Source: Paracandidimonas soli
Lineage (GTDB): Bacteria; Pseudomonadota; Gammaproteobacteria; Burkholderiales; Burkholderiaceae_B
Reading direction: 5' to 3'
Assembly (NCBI RefSeq): GCF_004342005.1
Contig: NZ_SMBX01000001.1
Location: forward strand, 558,001 to 622,000
DNA: 64,000 nt
The notes beneath the pieces were generated by a model, which worked only from the letters and a program-made list of their open reading frames with translations, was not told where the DNA came from and did no database searches. The position numbers and the translations under genes were made by a program. Positions within the stretch are counted from its first letter, which is position 1. Each line of letters begins with the position of its first letter. Shown in pieces: positions 26,967 through 41,742 of the stretch.

Positions 26967-28868
26967 TCAGGATAGCCGTTTCAGGCGGCGATGGAGCGTG
27001 CTGCGATGAATGCCGAGCAGCCGTGCCGTTTCCGATATGTTGCCGTTGCTGCGATGCAGCGTCCGGCGTATATGCTGCTCATCTATGTCGCGCAGGGATG
27101 TATGGCTGCCGCGCATGGCTGGCGTTTCGCCAGTCGCGCCGGACGCATGCGGCGCCTGCAGGTGTTCGGGCAGATCCGATACTTGCAGCAGGCTGCCTGC
27201 GGCGGAGTGGATGACCAGCGCCCGCAATACGGATTGGAGTTCGCGGTAGTTGCCGGGCCATGCATAGGCCGCCAATGAGCGGCAGGCATCGTCGCTCAGC
27301 GTCAGGCTTTTTTCCAGGGCGCCCAGGCGGTTGAATTCCGTGCACAGGAACCCTGGCAGATCCTGGCGCATGGCAAGGGGTTGAAGCTGCACGCGCTGGT
27401 CCTGCAGGCGGTAGAACAGGTCCGACCGGAACTGGCCTTGCCGCAGCAGCGAATCCAGGTCCTGGTTGGTGGCGCTGATCAGCAGGAAATCGACGGCGAC
27501 GGCCTTGTCGGAACCCAGCGGACGGATTTCGCGTTCCTGCAGGACGCGCAGCAGTCGTGTCTGCAGTGGCAGTGGCATGTCGCCGATCTCGTCCAGGAAC
27601 AGGACCCCGCCATGAGCTTCGCGCAGTCGTCCGAGGCTGCCGTGGCGGTTGGCGCCGGTATAGGCGCCGGGAGCATAGCCGAACAGTTCGGCTTCGATCA
27701 GGGACTCGGGCAGGGCGCCGCAATTGATGGCGACGAATGGTTTCCCGGACCGCGCGCAGCGCGCATGCAGCCTGCGGGCATAGACTTCTTTGCCGCTGCC
27801 GGTCGGCCCTTGTATCAGCACAGCCAGTCCGCCGTCGAAGGCCTTGAGCGTGCGCTCGAACTCGCCCCGCAGTTCAGGCGCCGGTTCCGGCAGCATGGCA
27901 GGCGCCTGAGCGTCTGGCCCGTGTGTCGCCGGGGGCGTATGGAGCGCGTCCGCTCTTTTGCCAGAGGCCTCGCTCGCATCTGGCCGGGCCGGCGCCGCGA
28001 TGGATGGAGCGCTTTTCCGGTGCAGGCGGGCGACGACAGCCGCACCGGTGGAAGTATCGATGGAAACGGGCAGGTTGCCAGCCTGTCGCCAGTCGGCGTG
28101 CATCCAGGCGTCTAGCGGCTGGTTCAGGAGATGTTGCCATGTAGCCCCCAGCATGGCGATCGCTGCGTCGTTGGCGCCGACGATGTGGCCATCGTTCAGC
28201 AGCAACTGCGCGCGTTCGATGGAGTCGAGCGATGAGGCCTGGCGATGGAATACCAGCGTATCGTATCCGCGGCCCGCTTGGTCGAGCATGCGGTTGGTGA
28301 TCTGGCGCGCGAACATGGCGGCCAGCTTCAGCGCATAGGCATGCAGCTTGCCGGCATCGCAGGATATGTCCAGCACGCCGAGGATGTCGCCCTGGGGCGA
28401 GCGGACGGGAGCGCCATGGCAACTGAGGATGCGATTGCGCTGCAGGAAATGCTCGCCGCCGTGCACGCGCACGGAAGTTCCTTCGATCAGCGCCGTGCCG
28501 ATGGCGTTCGTTCCGCGATGGTCTTCCGCCCAACTGACGCCCGGACGCAGCGCGACCTGCTCGGCGCGCTGAAGAAATCCGGTATCCCCCAGCGATTGAA
28601 GAATGACGCCGTTGTCATCGGTCAGAAGGACGATGCCGTCCGTACTTGCCACCATGCCCGCCAGGATTTCGATCTCCGGCCTGGCCGCCTGCAGCAGGGC
28701 GGTATGGCGAACCAGGCGTTCCTTGAGGTCGCCGCCGGAAAGCATGATGGGATCTGTGTGCAGGTCGCCGCTTTGCCTGGCGCAGCGTTCCCAGGAACGC
28801 TGGATCAAATAAGGGGCATGGATAGCGTTAGGGTCGCCGGAGATACGTTGTGATTGAACACTTTCCAT
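26967..28868 (-). CDS. acoR: Sigma-54-dependent activator, AcoR type
   Basis: A 633-residue enhancer-binding protein. Start at 28868 (MESVQSQR) has CAGGAGCCAAGA upstream. GAF sensor region at residues about 60-215 (GIVLLTDDNGVILQSLGD, GTNAIGTALIEG), AAA+ domain at about 315-545 with Walker A GPTGSGKE, a GAYTGA loop in place of GAFTGA, and Walker B GGVLFLDEIGD; C-terminal Fis HTH (NISETARLLGIHRSTLHRRL). AcoR activates acetoin or alcohol oxidation genes. It is divergent from aldehyde and alcohol dehydrogenase genes that have a sigma-54 promoter, so these are its probable targets. The Tyr in the sigma-54-contact loop is a known functional variant. Confidence 0.9.
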   Translation of the reverse strand: MESVQSQRISGDPNAIHAPYLIQRSWERCARQSGDLHTDPIMLSGGDLKERLVRHTALLQAARPEIEILAGMVASTDGIVLLTDDNGVILQSLGDTGFLQRAEQVALRPGVSWAEDHRGTNAIGTALIEGTSVRVHGGEHFLQRNRILSCHGAPVRSPQGDILGVLDISCDAGKLHAYALKLAAMFARQITNRMLDQAGRGYDTLVFHRQASSLDSIERAQLLLNDGHIVGANDAAIAMLGATWQHLLNQPLDAWMHADWRQAGNLPVSIDTSTGAAVVARLHRKSAPSIAAPARPDASEASGKRADALHTPPATHGPDAQAPAMLPEPAPELRGEFERTLKAFDGGLAVLIQGPTGSGKEVYARRLHARCARSGKPFVAINCGALPESLIEAELFGYAPGAYTGANRHGSLGRLREAHGGVLFLDEIGDMPLPLQTRLLRVLQEREIRPLGSDKAVAVDFLLISATNQDLDSLLRQGQFRSDLFYRLQDQRVQLQPLAMRQDLPGFLCTEFNRLGALEKSLTLSDDACRSLAAYAWPGNYRELQSVLRALVIHSAAGSLLQVSDLPEHLQAPHASGATGETPAMRGSHTSLRDIDEQHIRRTLHRSNGNISETARLLGIHRSTLHRRLKRLS

Positions 28869-28906
28869 TCTTGGCTCCTGATGTGATGCAGTCTGCAACA
28901 GTGATG

Positions 28907-28920
28907 TGTTGCGCGCGACA
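28907..28920. promoter_or_regulatory. Candidate upstream activator site for the AcoR-type protein
   Basis: TGTTGCG-CGCGACA is a near-palindrome (one mismatch pair), followed by a second TGTGTCGC...GCCGCAT motif at about 28922-28942. It lies about 100 bp upstream of the sigma-54 promoter, a normal enhancer distance. Confidence 0.45.
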
Positions 28921-29017
28921 GGGTGTGTCGCATATTGCCGCATGCCTTTGGTCCACAGTTGTGCTGTATGTCTGGATTATGCACCGGATTGCGGCTTTTG
29001 TATGGCATGTCCCTGTC

Positions 29018-29033
29018 AGGCACGGTTATTGCT
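29018..29033 (+). promoter_or_regulatory. Sigma-54 promoter of the aldehyde dehydrogenase operon
   Basis: AGGCACGGTTATTGCT: GG (29019-29020) and GC (29031-29032) are exactly 12 bases apart and the flanks match the -24/-12 consensus well. The transcript would start near 29044, leaving a leader of about 113 bases. Confidence 0.75.
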
Positions 29034-29156
29034 AATGAAAAGTTTACGGGTGTGTTTTCCGCACCTGCGGGAAACATGGTTTTCAAGACTGCAAGATGGC
29101 GCATGAGGCGCTGTTGCGCGGCATTTTTATGCATACGTCAAAAGGAGACATGAGTC

Positions 29157-30683
<1,527 letters not shown>

Positions 30684-30725
30684 TTGTTGTTCACACGCCG
30701 GCTTTGCCGGTGTTTCTTTGCCTCC

Positions 30726-30785
30726 GGCCGCCCCAAGGCAAAAGCTCCCTTTGAGGGGAGCAAGCCGAAGGTGCGGCGTGGGGGC
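30726..30785 (+). repeat. Dispersed GC-rich intergenic repeat, copy 1
   Basis: From GGCCGCCCCAAGGCAAAAGC to GTGCGGCGTGGGGGC, with an internal CCCTTTGAGGGG stem and the GCAAGCCGAAGG core. It lies between the aldehyde and alcohol dehydrogenase genes, ending 17 bases before the latter. Related copies are at 38242, 57561 and 57638. Confidence 0.8.
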
Positions 30786-30802
30786 TTCTCAGGAGTGATC
30801 AT

Positions 30803-31831
30803 ATGCAATCCACCATGAAAGCTGCCGTGGTACGCGCGTTCGGCCAGCCGCTGCAGATCGAGGAAGTACCGGTGCCGCGTCCCGGGCCGGGCGACATTCT
30901 GGTCAAGATCGAAGCCTGCGGGGTTTGCCACACCGACCTGCACGCTGCGGAAGGCGACTGGCCGGTCAAGCCAAATCCGCCGTTCATCCCCGGGCACGAA
31001 GGCGTGGGATACGTCGTGGCCGTTGGCGCTGGAGTCAATCATGTCAAGGAAGGCGACCGGGTCGGCATTCCCTGGCTGTATTCCGCTTGCGGTCATTGCG
31101 TGCATTGCCTGGGCGGTTGGGAAACGTTGTGCGAAAGCCAGCAGAATGCCGGCTATTCGGTCAATGGCGGCTTCGCGCAGTACGCGCTGGCCAATGCCGA
31201 CTATGTCGGCCATTTGCCCGACAGCGTGGGCTTCATCGATATTGCGCCCATCCTGTGCGCGGGTGTCACGGTCTACAAGGGTCTGAAAATGACCGAAGCC
31301 AAGGCCGGGCATTGGGTGGCCATTTCCGGCATCGGGGGACTGGGCCATGTCGCTGTTCAGTACGCGCGCGCCATGGGCTTTAATGTAGCCGCCGTCGATG
31401 TGGACGACAGCAAGCTGGATCTGGCCAGGTCGCTGGGCGCCGAGATTACTGTCAACGCCCGCAAAACCGACCCAGCCGCCTTCCTCAAGAAGGAAATCGG
31501 AGGTGTGCATGGCGCGTTGGTCACGGCCGTTTCTCCCATCGCTTTCCAGCAGGCCATGGGCATGACGCGCCGGGGGGGCACCATAGCCTTGAACGGTCTG
31601 CCGCCGGGAGAGTTTTCGCTGTCGATCTTCGATATGGTGCTCAACGGCACCACGGTGCGAGGCTCCATCGTGGGCACGCGGCTCGACCTGCAGGAAGCGC
31701 TGGATTTCGCCGGCGAGGGCAAGGTCAGGGCCACGGTGGCCAGCGACAGGCTGGAAAACATCAATGATATTTTCCACCGCATGCATGAAGGCAAGATCAA
31801 TGGCCGCGTGGTGCTCGATCTGAACGCCTGA
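30803..31831 (+). CDS. adhP: Zinc-dependent alcohol dehydrogenase, AdhP/AdhA type
   Basis: A 342-residue NAD-dependent medium-chain dehydrogenase. Catalytic zinc site: Cys and His in [15 protein letters not shown] and GHEGVGYV; structural zinc Cys in [17 protein letters not shown] (four Cys). Rossmann motif [29 protein letters not shown] lies before the ATG. The 119-base gap from the aldehyde dehydrogenase holds a dispersed repeat but no terminator, so cotranscription is likely. A clear terminator follows at 31881. Confidence 0.95.
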   Translation: MQSTMKAAVVRAFGQPLQIEEVPVPRPGPGDILVKIEACGVCHTDLHAAEGDWPVKPNPPFIPGHEGVGYVVAVGAGVNHVKEGDRVGIPWLYSACGHCVHCLGGWETLCESQQNAGYSVNGGFAQYALANADYVGHLPDSVGFIDIAPILCAGVTVYKGLKMTEAKAGHWVAISGIGGLGHVAVQYARAMGFNVAAVDVDDSKLDLARSLGAEITVNARKTDPAAFLKKEIGGVHGALVTAVSPIAFQQAMGMTRRGGTIALNGLPPGEFSLSIFDMVLNGTTVRGSIVGTRLDLQEALDFAGEGKVRATVASDRLENINDIFHRMHEGKINGRVVLDLNA

Positions 31832-31880
31832 TGCCGTCCGCCCGCCTCCGCCGTATGGCCGGCGGGCAAGCTTTTCCCAG

Positions 31881-31910
31881 GCCCCGCCGTGGCGACAGGC
31901 GGGGCTTTCT
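31881..31910 (+). terminator. Intrinsic terminator after the alcohol dehydrogenase gene
   Basis: GCCCCGCC stem with a 9-base loop and GGCGGGGC, then TTTCTT. It also lies past the stop of the convergent pirin gene. Confidence 0.85.
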
Positions 31911-31949
31911 TGTCGAGGGCGGTTGCGCGCAGCCGAGCGGGATAAGGCT

Positions 31950-32873
31950 TCAGGTAGCCGCTCGCATCCTCGCATTGAACTCAGGCGCAGCCAGGCGCGG
32001 CAGGGCGGTTCCGGCGACTTCGCCGAAGCGTTGGCCCGCGTTCCAGTCCTCGGTTGCCTGGCTGATTTCATCCGCCGTGCGCGCCACGAAATTCCACCAC
32101 ATGAGCACAGGCTCTTCGAACGGCGTGCCGCCGATCAGCAGCAGATGGCCGCCGGCCTCGAACTGGATGTCGATGCGGTCCCTTCCGTCGCCCAGGTAGA
32201 ACAGCTCGCCGGGGACGATGCGCTCGCCTTCGATGACGGCGGATTCTTCCAGGCAGAGAATGGCATGCTCGAAGCCGGGTTCGAGGGGAATGCGCGCCGT
32301 GGTGGCAGCGGGGGCGGAAAGGTCGGCGCCCACCAGCTCGCTGAATACCTGCACCGGCGACTGCAGGCCGAAAGACTGCCCGGCCAGCAGCGTGACCTCC
32401 ACTCCCTGGATGTTCGTCTGCGGCAGAATTGGATGATGGGCAAACGCGGGTTCGCAATGGCGATGGGATTCCGGCAGGGCGATCCATAGCTGGGATGCAT
32501 GCATGGTGCCCGCGCCCAGGCTTTCCTCGGAGTGCGCGATGCCGCGTCCCGCCGTCATCAGATTGACCTGCCCGGGACGGATGACCTGCGCATAACCCAG
32601 GCTGTCGTGGTGCATGACTTCGCCTGTCAGCATCCAGGTGAAGGTCTGCAGGCCGATGTGCGGATGAGGGCCGACATTCATGCCTGTTTCGGGCGTCAGG
32701 ATCGACGGGCCCAGGTGATCCAGGAAGCACCATGCGCCCACGGTGCGCCTGGCCTTCGTGGGAATGGCGCGCCGGACGGGGACGCCGCCGACATCGGCGT
32801 TTTTCGTGGGGATGCGCTCCAGGACCGGACCGTGCTTGCGCTGTTGCGTGCTTGCTGTGGATGGTGTGTTCAC
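31950..32873 (-). CDS. Pirin-family protein (first of two)
   Basis: A 307-residue double cupin protein. The likely start is the GTG at 32873, since AAAGGAG stands seven bases before it; the frame is open further upstream but that part has no ribosome site and reads like non-coding sequence. Pirin motif with metal ligands: VGPHPHIGLQTFTWMLTGEV, MTAGRGIAHSEESLG, then the second cupin with WWNFVARTADEI near the end. Pirins act as quercetinases or redox-linked regulators; the function here is open. It lies 101 bases after a second pirin gene on the same strand. Confidence 0.88.
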   Translation of the reverse strand: MNTPSTASTQQRKHGPVLERIPTKNADVGGVPVRRAIPTKARRTVGAWCFLDHLGPSILTPETGMNVGPHPHIGLQTFTWMLTGEVMHHDSLGYAQVIRPGQVNLMTAGRGIAHSEESLGAGTMHASQLWIALPESHRHCEPAFAHHPILPQTNIQGVEVTLLAGQSFGLQSPVQVFSELVGADLSAPAATTARIPLEPGFEHAILCLEESAVIEGERIVPGELFYLGDGRDRIDIQFEAGGHLLLIGGTPFEEPVLMWWNFVARTADEISQATEDWNAGQRFGEVAGTALPRLAAPEFNARMRAAT

Positions 32874-32974
32874 TGCATGCTCCTTTGCTGGGGTGGGCTG
32901 TGACGGGTGTGCGGATGGGGAAGAGAAGCCTCGTCCCTCCGGGACGAGGCTTTCGGCTCGAATCGCCGCCGGCC

Positions 32975-33853
32975 TCAATGCGTTGCGGCTGCCGGCATCC
33001 GGCCGAAACCGCCGTTGTTGAAGTCGTCGATGGCCTGCCGGATTTCCGCTTCGCTGTTCATCACGAAGGGACCATATCCCACGATGGGTTCGTCGATGGG
33101 CTCTCCCGACAGGATCAGGAAGGACGCATCGCTGTTGGCCTCGACGTGAACGGAGCCTCCGTCGCGGTCCAGCACCGCCAACTGCGCTTCGCGCGCAATG
33201 CCATTGTCGTTGAGCTGCACGGTGCCGCGCAACATGACCACGGCTGCCGTATGGCCCTCGGGGATGGCGAAGCTGGCGCTCTTGCCCTGGGCGAGGCGCA
33301 CATCCCAGACATTCACGGGGGTGAATGTGCGGGCCGGACCCTTGCCGTCCCCGAACTCCCCGGCGATGACGCGCACCTGGCCCGCGTCATCGGGCAGCGC
33401 CACCACTGGGATGTCCCGGTTCAACAGCGTCTGGTACGAAGCCGGGGCGGACTTGTCCGCGGCGGGAAGGTTCACCCAGAGCTGGACAACTTCGAACACA
33501 CCGCCGCTGCGGGTGAAGTTATCGGAATGGAACTCCTCGTGGAGAATGCCTGCTCCCGCCGTCATCCATTGCACGTCGCCCGGGCCGATCTTGCCGCCCG
33601 CACCCGTGGAATCCTTGTGCTCCACCTCGCCCTGGTAGACGATGGTGACGGTTTCGAATCCGCGATGCGGGTGCTGGCCGACGCCGCGGGGCGCCGGGGC
33701 CGGGGCGAAGGTGTGCGGGCCGGCATAGTCCAGCAGCAGGAAGGGGCTGAGGTGCCGCCCATGGCTATGGTATGAGAACAGCGAACGTACGGGGAAGCCG
33801 TCGCCGACCCAGTGGCCGCGAGGGGCGCTATAGATGCCGAGAATCTTTTTCAT
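32975..33853 (-). CDS. Pirin-family protein (second, YhhW-like)
   Basis: A 292-residue pirin. Metal-binding pattern: GVGQHPHRGFETVTIVYQGE, DVQWMTAGAGILHEEFHS. The start at 33853 follows ACAGGAGATTTCC. It differs clearly from the neighbour at 31950, so the two are old paralogues rather than a fresh duplicate. Divergent from a LysR gene 125 bases away, which probably controls the pair. Confidence 0.9.
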   Translation of the reverse strand: MKKILGIYSAPRGHWVGDGFPVRSLFSYHSHGRHLSPFLLLDYAGPHTFAPAPAPRGVGQHPHRGFETVTIVYQGEVEHKDSTGAGGKIGPGDVQWMTAGAGILHEEFHSDNFTRSGGVFEVVQLWVNLPAADKSAPASYQTLLNRDIPVVALPDDAGQVRVIAGEFGDGKGPARTFTPVNVWDVRLAQGKSASFAIPEGHTAAVVMLRGTVQLNDNGIAREAQLAVLDRDGGSVHVEANSDASFLILSGEPIDEPIVGYGPFVMNSEAEIRQAIDDFNNGGFGRMPAAATH

Positions 33854-33978
33854 GGAAATCTCCTGTGATCCTGACGGTGCAATACCGAGATGAATCCATC
33901 ATAAAAGCGTGGAGAAAATCGCGCTAGACCGATAAAATCATACGCATTGTTCTATATATGGAACGATAGGAGCACGCA

Positions 33979-34899
33979 ATGAGCCAGGAACTGAAGTGCG
34001 ATCTGAATGATCTTTTCTATTATGTGAAGGTGGTCGAGCACCAGGGCTTCGCGTCGGCTGGCCGCGAACTGGGCATACCGAAATCCCGTCTCAGCCGCAG
34101 GATCGCGCAGTTGGAGAACCGCCTCGGGGTGCGGTTGATCCAGCGGTCCACGCGCAGATTCTCGGTCACGGAAATAGGCCATACCTACTACATGCACTGC
34201 AAGGCCATGCTGGTCGAGGCCGAGGCCGCCGAAGAAGCCGTCGCCATGACGCGCTCCGAGCCGCGAGGCGTCGTGCGCATGAGCTGCCCGATCGCCATGC
34301 TCGATGCCCGGGTGGGAGACATGGTGGCGGACTTCATGGCGATGTATCCGCACGTTATCGTGCACCTGGAAGCCACCAACCGGCAGGTGGACGTGGTGGC
34401 GGAGGGCTTCGATATCGCCATCCGGGTCAGGCCGCCTCCGCTGCAGGACAGCGATCTGCACATGCGGGTCCTGGGGGATCGCGGGCAATGCCTGGTGGCA
34501 AGCCCGTCATTGCTGGAAGTACATGGCACGCCTGTCGTGCCCGCGGATCTTCCCGGGCTGCCGAGCCTGGCGCTGGGCCTGCCCCAGAGCGAGCACGCAT
34601 GGACGCTGTACGGCCCCGACGGGGCCTTGGCGCAGATTCCGCACCAGCCCAGGCTGGTGACGCGCGGCATGCGCGTGTTGTGCGCGGCGGCGCTGGCCGG
34701 TGTGGGCGTAGTGCAGTTGCCGCGCATGATGATTCTTGACCACCTGAAGAACGGACGGCTGGTCCCGGTGTTGCCGCAGTGGCAGCCCAGGCGTGAAATC
34801 ATCTATGCGGTATTTGCCTCCCGCCGGGGCCTGCTGCCATCCGTTCGGGCCCTGATCGACCATCTGGCGGAACGGTTCGAGGCGCTGGACGAAGATTGA
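33979..34899 (+). CDS. LysR-family regulator divergent from the pirin genes
   Basis: A 306-residue regulator with HTH at residues about 8-66 (DLFYYVKVVEHQGFASAGRE, IPKSRLSRRIAQLENRLGVR) and an effector domain (VVRMSCPIAMLDARVGDMVA). GATAGGAGCACGCA gives a good ribosome site. This type is often found divergent from pirin or quinone-related genes in proteobacteria, in line with the arrangement here. Confidence 0.9.
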   Translation: MSQELKCDLNDLFYYVKVVEHQGFASAGRELGIPKSRLSRRIAQLENRLGVRLIQRSTRRFSVTEIGHTYYMHCKAMLVEAEAAEEAVAMTRSEPRGVVRMSCPIAMLDARVGDMVADFMAMYPHVIVHLEATNRQVDVVAEGFDIAIRVRPPPLQDSDLHMRVLGDRGQCLVASPSLLEVHGTPVVPADLPGLPSLALGLPQSEHAWTLYGPDGALAQIPHQPRLVTRGMRVLCAAALAGVGVVQLPRMMILDHLKNGRLVPVLPQWQPRREIIYAVFASRRGLLPSVRALIDHLAERFEALDED

Positions 34900-34948
34900 T
34901 GATGGCTGTTCGGCCATGCTCCGTTCAAGGAGCCGGGCCGTCCATGGC

Positions 34949-35737
34949 TCAGTTGTTGATGACGGCGTAGTCCCACCAGCCCGCGTCCAGTTCCTGCAGC
35001 AGCAGCAGCTTGCGCAGGATGACCTCCACCCGCCGGGCGGTGCGGGTCAGGGGGCGGTCCGAGGCATAGGCCAAGCAGATGCGGCGTTCGACGCAGGGAT
35101 CGACGATATGGGCCGTGAACAGATCCTCCTTGGGGATGCGCAGATTGCGCAGCGCGGCCAGCGAGAGAATCGTGGCTTCGTCGGAACGCAGCACCCATTC
35201 GAGCAGCAGTTCATGCGCATCCAGTTCCGTGCGCACGTGCAGGCGCGCATTGACGCTGGAGGCCACTTCCTCCGTCAGCGCGCGCAGGCCGTGTTCCCGG
35301 CTGGGCATGACGAGCGGGATGTCGCGCAGGTCCGGCAGCCGGATGTTGCCGTCGTGGCAGAGCCCGCTCAGCATGTCCGCATTCTTGCGGTGGGAGGCAA
35401 GGAACAGGTGCTCCTTGAGCAGCAGTTCCAGGTCCAGGCCCGCGATGGGTGAGGGGCTGTAGACCAGGCCGAAGTCGATCGTATCGTCCAGTATCCAGCG
35501 GGCCAGATGGCCCGACAGTCCCGATACGATTTTCAGGCGGATGTTGGGGCAGTCCCTGCGTACGGTTTCGAGAAGCCGCAGGCTGAGCATGGGACTGAGC
35601 GAGCCGGGTATGCCGACAGTCACCGCGCCGACTTCGGTAACCTGGTGCGCGCGCAGGCTGGCCTTGGCCGCGCCCAGCGTGTCCAGCGCGACACGGGCGT
35701 AGCCCAGGAACTCCCTGCCTTCGGGAGTGAGTTCACT
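34949..35737 (-). pseudogene. LysR-family regulator lacking its DNA-binding domain
   Basis: The frame encodes a full LysR effector domain (ELTPEGREFLGYARVALDTL, VGIPGSLSPMLSLRLLETVR, then down to the C-terminus) but family similarity begins only at ELTPEGREF, the linker that normally follows the HTH at about residue 60. The N-terminal HTH is missing; upstream codons belong to a different, opposite-strand ORF. The junction is at about 35735. The closest type looks Nac/CysB-like by the linker, but this is a guess. Product, if made, could not bind DNA. Confidence 0.75.
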
Positions 35738-35981
35738 CAAGACGCAGGAAGCCCAACTGGCTGCGGCATTGCGTGCGCGCAAAGTCAGCAAGAGCCAGCA
35801 TGATCAGCTCAAGCGTGAACTCGACAGCTTGAAGGCCGGCACGCAGCAGGCCGATCTCGATAACCAGGGAAGCGCTTTTTCCAAAAAAGGGGTAGACCCG
35901 CAAAAAGAGGCGCAACTGAAAGCGCTGGAAAGAAGGAAAAAAGAGCTTGAAGACACGCTGGCCAAACTGGCCGGGGTTTAA
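35727..35981 (+). CDS. Coiled-coil ORF, probably 5'-truncated
   Basis: An 84-codon frame opening with a GTG inside the LysR remnant. The product is highly charged and helical (LKTQEAQLAAALRARKVSK, QHDQLKRELDSLKA, EAQLKALERRKKELEDTLAK), a likely coiled coil with no membrane segment. The first four codons come from the LysR remnant; the native sequence seems to begin at about 35735, so the original 5' end was probably lost in the deletion that also beheaded the LysR gene. No family recognised. Confidence 0.45.
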   Translation: MSSLKTQEAQLAAALRARKVSKSQHDQLKRELDSLKAGTQQADLDNQGSAFSKKGVDPQKEAQLKALERRKKELEDTLAKLAGV

Positions 35982-36055
35982 AGGACCGGTTTTGGTCCGC
36001 AGCGCGGCTGCTGCGATGTTGCATCGGCAGACAGCCGCGGTGGACAGGTCTTTCG

Positions 36056-37024
36056 CTACTGGGGGTTGTTGCGCACCTGCGCGATCAGCACATCCAGCTT
36101 GACGGCATCCGCCACGAAGGCGCGTATGCCTTCCGCCAGTTTCTCCGTGGCCATGGCGTCTTCGTTCAGCTCGGTGCGGAAGGCGATTTCGTTGCTTGCC
36201 ATCCATTCGGGGGCGTTGGCCTTGGCGGCCTGGGGCTGCAGCCGCACAGGCGCGGGATCCTTGCCCTGCGCCAGCTCGCCCAGCAGTTCCGGACTGATGG
36301 TCAACAGGTCGCAGCCGGCCAGCGCGAGGATCTGTCCGGTGTTGCGGAAGCTGGCGCCCATGATTTCCGTGGGGATGTCGTAGGCCTTGTAGTAGTTGTA
36401 GATGCGCGTGACCGACTGCACGCCCGGATCATTGACGCCGCTGCGGGCCTGCTCGTCCCATTGCGCGCCGGCAGCTTTTTTGTGCCAGTCGTAGATGCGA
36501 CCGACGAACGGGGAGATCAGCGTCGCTTTGGCCTGGGCGCAGGCCAGGGCCTGGGGCAGCGAGAACAGCAGGGTCAGGTTGCAGTTGATGCCTTCGGCCT
36601 GCAGGACGCGCGCGGCCTGTATGCCCTCCCAGGTGGAGGCGATCTTGATCAGGATGCGTTCGCGGGCGATGCCTGCCTGCTCGTACAGGCCGATGATCTG
36701 CCGGGCGCGCTCCAGCGTGGCCTGCGTGTCGAACGACAGGCGGGCGTCCACTTCCGTCGAGACGCGTCCCGGGACGATGTCCAGGATTTCCTTGCCGAAG
36801 GCGACCAGCAGGCGATCCGCCAGCTCCGTCGTCGCGGCATTGCCGTGGTCGCGGGCCACGCGCTCCAGCAGGGGGCGGTAGGCATCCTTTTGCACGGCTT
36901 TCAGGATCAGGGACGGATTGGTGGTCGCGTCGGTCGGCCGGAACTGGCGCATGGCCTCGAAATCGCCCGTATCTGCAACGACTGTAGTGTTTTCTCGCAG
37001 AAGATCAAGGGTGCTGGACATCAT
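36056..37024 (-). CDS. tal: Transaldolase
   Basis: A 322-residue cytosolic enzyme of the non-oxidative pentose phosphate pathway. Motifs: [15 protein letters not shown], Schiff-base Lys127 in [56 protein letters not shown]. The length fits the TalA/TalB group. Two adjacent ATG codons (37024, 37021) could both serve as start. It is divergent from carA, with 63 bases between. Confidence 0.96.
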   Translation of the reverse strand: MMSSTLDLLRENTTVVADTGDFEAMRQFRPTDATTNPSLILKAVQKDAYRPLLERVARDHGNAATTELADRLLVAFGKEILDIVPGRVSTEVDARLSFDTQATLERARQIIGLYEQAGIARERILIKIASTWEGIQAARVLQAEGINCNLTLLFSLPQALACAQAKATLISPFVGRIYDWHKKAAGAQWDEQARSGVNDPGVQSVTRIYNYYKAYDIPTEIMGASFRNTGQILALAGCDLLTISPELLGELAQGKDPAPVRLQPQAAKANAPEWMASNEIAFRTELNEDAMATEKLAEGIRAFVADAVKLDVLIAQVRNNPQ

Positions 37025-37042
37025 CGTTAGCGTCTCAAGGTG

Positions 37043-37048
37043 TATAAT
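37043..37048 (+). promoter_or_regulatory. -10 element of the carA promoter
   Basis: A perfect TATAAT preceded by GTG, 39 bases before the carA start. No good -35 match was found at 16-18 bases. Confidence 0.5.
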
Positions 37049-37087
37049 TGGAAGGTTTAATTACTGACATCACAATCGGGGTTCATT

Positions 37088-38236
37088 TTGCTGCCGTCAC
37101 TTTTTTCCGAGGCGTCCAAGGCGCCCGCCGCTGCAATCCTTGCTCTGGCTGACGGTACCCTGTTTCATGGCGTCTCCATCGGCGCCGACGGTCACAGCGT
37201 TGCTGAGATCGTCTTCAACACCTCCATGACCGGCTATCAGGAAATCCTGACCGATCCCAGCTACAACGGGCAGATCGTCTCCCTGACTTACCCGCATATT
37301 GGCAATACCGGCATCAATGCCGAGGATGTTGAGTCAAACAAGGTACATGTTTCCGGCCTGGTCGTGCGCGACTGCTCGCTGCGCGTTTCCAATTTCCGTG
37401 CCACACAATCACTGCCCGAATACCTGAAGGCTCAAGGTATTGTAGCTATTTCCGGCATCGATACCCGCAAGCTCACGCGCATCCTGCGCGAAAAAGGCGC
37501 ACAGGGCGCCTGCATCTTGGTGGGCGCCGACGCCGAGCGCGCCGTCGAGCTCGCCCGCGGCTTCCCTGGCCTGGCCGGCAAGGACCTGGCCAAGACGGTT
37601 TCCATCCCCAAGGCGCAGGCCTGGACGGAAAGCACCTGGACCCTGGGCCAGGGCTACGGCAGCCTCGAGAATCCGCGCCACCATGTCGTGGCCTACGACT
37701 TCGGCGTCAAGTACAACATCCTGCGCCTGCTGGTCGAGCGCGGCTGCAAGGTCACGCTGGTGCCCGCGCAAACGCCGCTGGAAGACGTGCTGGCGTTGTC
37801 GCCGGACGGCATTTTCCTGTCCAACGGCCCGGGAGATCCCGCGCCCTGCGATTACGCCATCGAGACGGCGCGCGGCGCCATCGAGCGCAAGATCCCGCTG
37901 TTCGGCATCTGCCTGGGACAGCAGATCATGGCGCTGGCCCTGGGCGCGCGCACCGTCAAGATGTCCACCGGCCACCACGGCGGCAACCATCCGGTGCAGG
38001 ACCTCTCCACGAAGCGCGTCTACATCACCAGCCAGAATCACGAATACACGGTAGACATCGACAGTCTGCCGGCCAATGCGCGCCTGACGCACGTGTCGCT
38101 TTTCGACGGCTCGGCCCAGGGCTTCGAGCTGACCGATGCTCCCGCTTTCTGCTTCCAGGGCCACCCGGAAGCCAGTCCCGGCCCGCACGATATCGTGGTC
38201 CTCTTCGACAAATTCATCAGCCTGATGGCCGGATAA
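37088..38236 (+). CDS. carA: Carbamoyl-phosphate synthase small subunit
   Basis: A 382-residue glutaminase subunit that feeds ammonia to CarB for pyrimidine and arginine synthesis. N-terminal domain ([40 protein letters not shown]) and class I amidotransferase domain with nucleophile Cys275 (FGICLGQQ) and the His-Glu pair in [11 protein letters not shown]. The start appears to be TTG at 37088, with CGGGGTTCAT upstream; no ATG or GTG fits the known N-terminus. A dispersed repeat separates it from carB. Confidence 0.96.
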   Translation: MLPSLFSEASKAPAAAILALADGTLFHGVSIGADGHSVAEIVFNTSMTGYQEILTDPSYNGQIVSLTYPHIGNTGINAEDVESNKVHVSGLVVRDCSLRVSNFRATQSLPEYLKAQGIVAISGIDTRKLTRILREKGAQGACILVGADAERAVELARGFPGLAGKDLAKTVSIPKAQAWTESTWTLGQGYGSLENPRHHVVAYDFGVKYNILRLLVERGCKVTLVPAQTPLEDVLALSPDGIFLSNGPGDPAPCDYAIETARGAIERKIPLFGICLGQQIMALALGARTVKMSTGHHGGNHPVQDLSTKRVYITSQNHEYTVDIDSLPANARLTHVSLFDGSAQGFELTDAPAFCFQGHPEASPGPHDIVVLFDKFISLMAG

Positions 38237-38241
38237 AAAAT

Positions 38242-38315
38242 GCCCCCACGCCGCACCTTCGGCTTGCTGCCCCCCGAGGGGGCGCTTTTGCCTAGGGGCG
38301 GCCCGGCGGCAAAAG
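38242..38315 (-). repeat. Dispersed GC-rich intergenic repeat, copy 2
   Basis: Inverted relative to copies 1, 3 and 4: reads GCCCCCACGCCGCACCTTCG, then GGCTTGCTGCCCCCCGAG and GGGCGGCCCGGCGGC. It fills nearly the whole carA-carB gap and ends nine bases before the carB start. Confidence 0.8.
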
Positions 38316-38324
38316 AGATTAAAT

Positions 38325-41573
<3,249 letters not shown>

Positions 41574-41632
41574 TGATTCCGCCGGCAGCCGCAGCGCTGT
41601 CGGCCGAGTCTGCGTCGTGATCCATGCAAAAA

Positions 41633-41670
41633 CCCTGACACTGCTATCGCAGCGTCAGGGTTTTTGTTTT
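41633..41670 (+). terminator. Intrinsic terminator after carB
   Basis: CCCTGACACTGC-TATC-GCAGCGTCAGGG (one mismatch) followed by TTTTTGTTTT. Confidence 0.9.
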
Positions 41671-41742
41671 GTGCCGCAGGCGCAAGCCGGGTGGAGCGGA
41701 TGCATGCGGAGCGGGAGGGGCAGCAGGCGCTTCGTCGAGCCG

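Noticed and set aside
35982-36055. GGACC-GGTTTT-GGTCC hairpin after the coiled-coil ORF as a terminator
   Set aside because: Stem of only five pairs and no U-run; too weak to claim.
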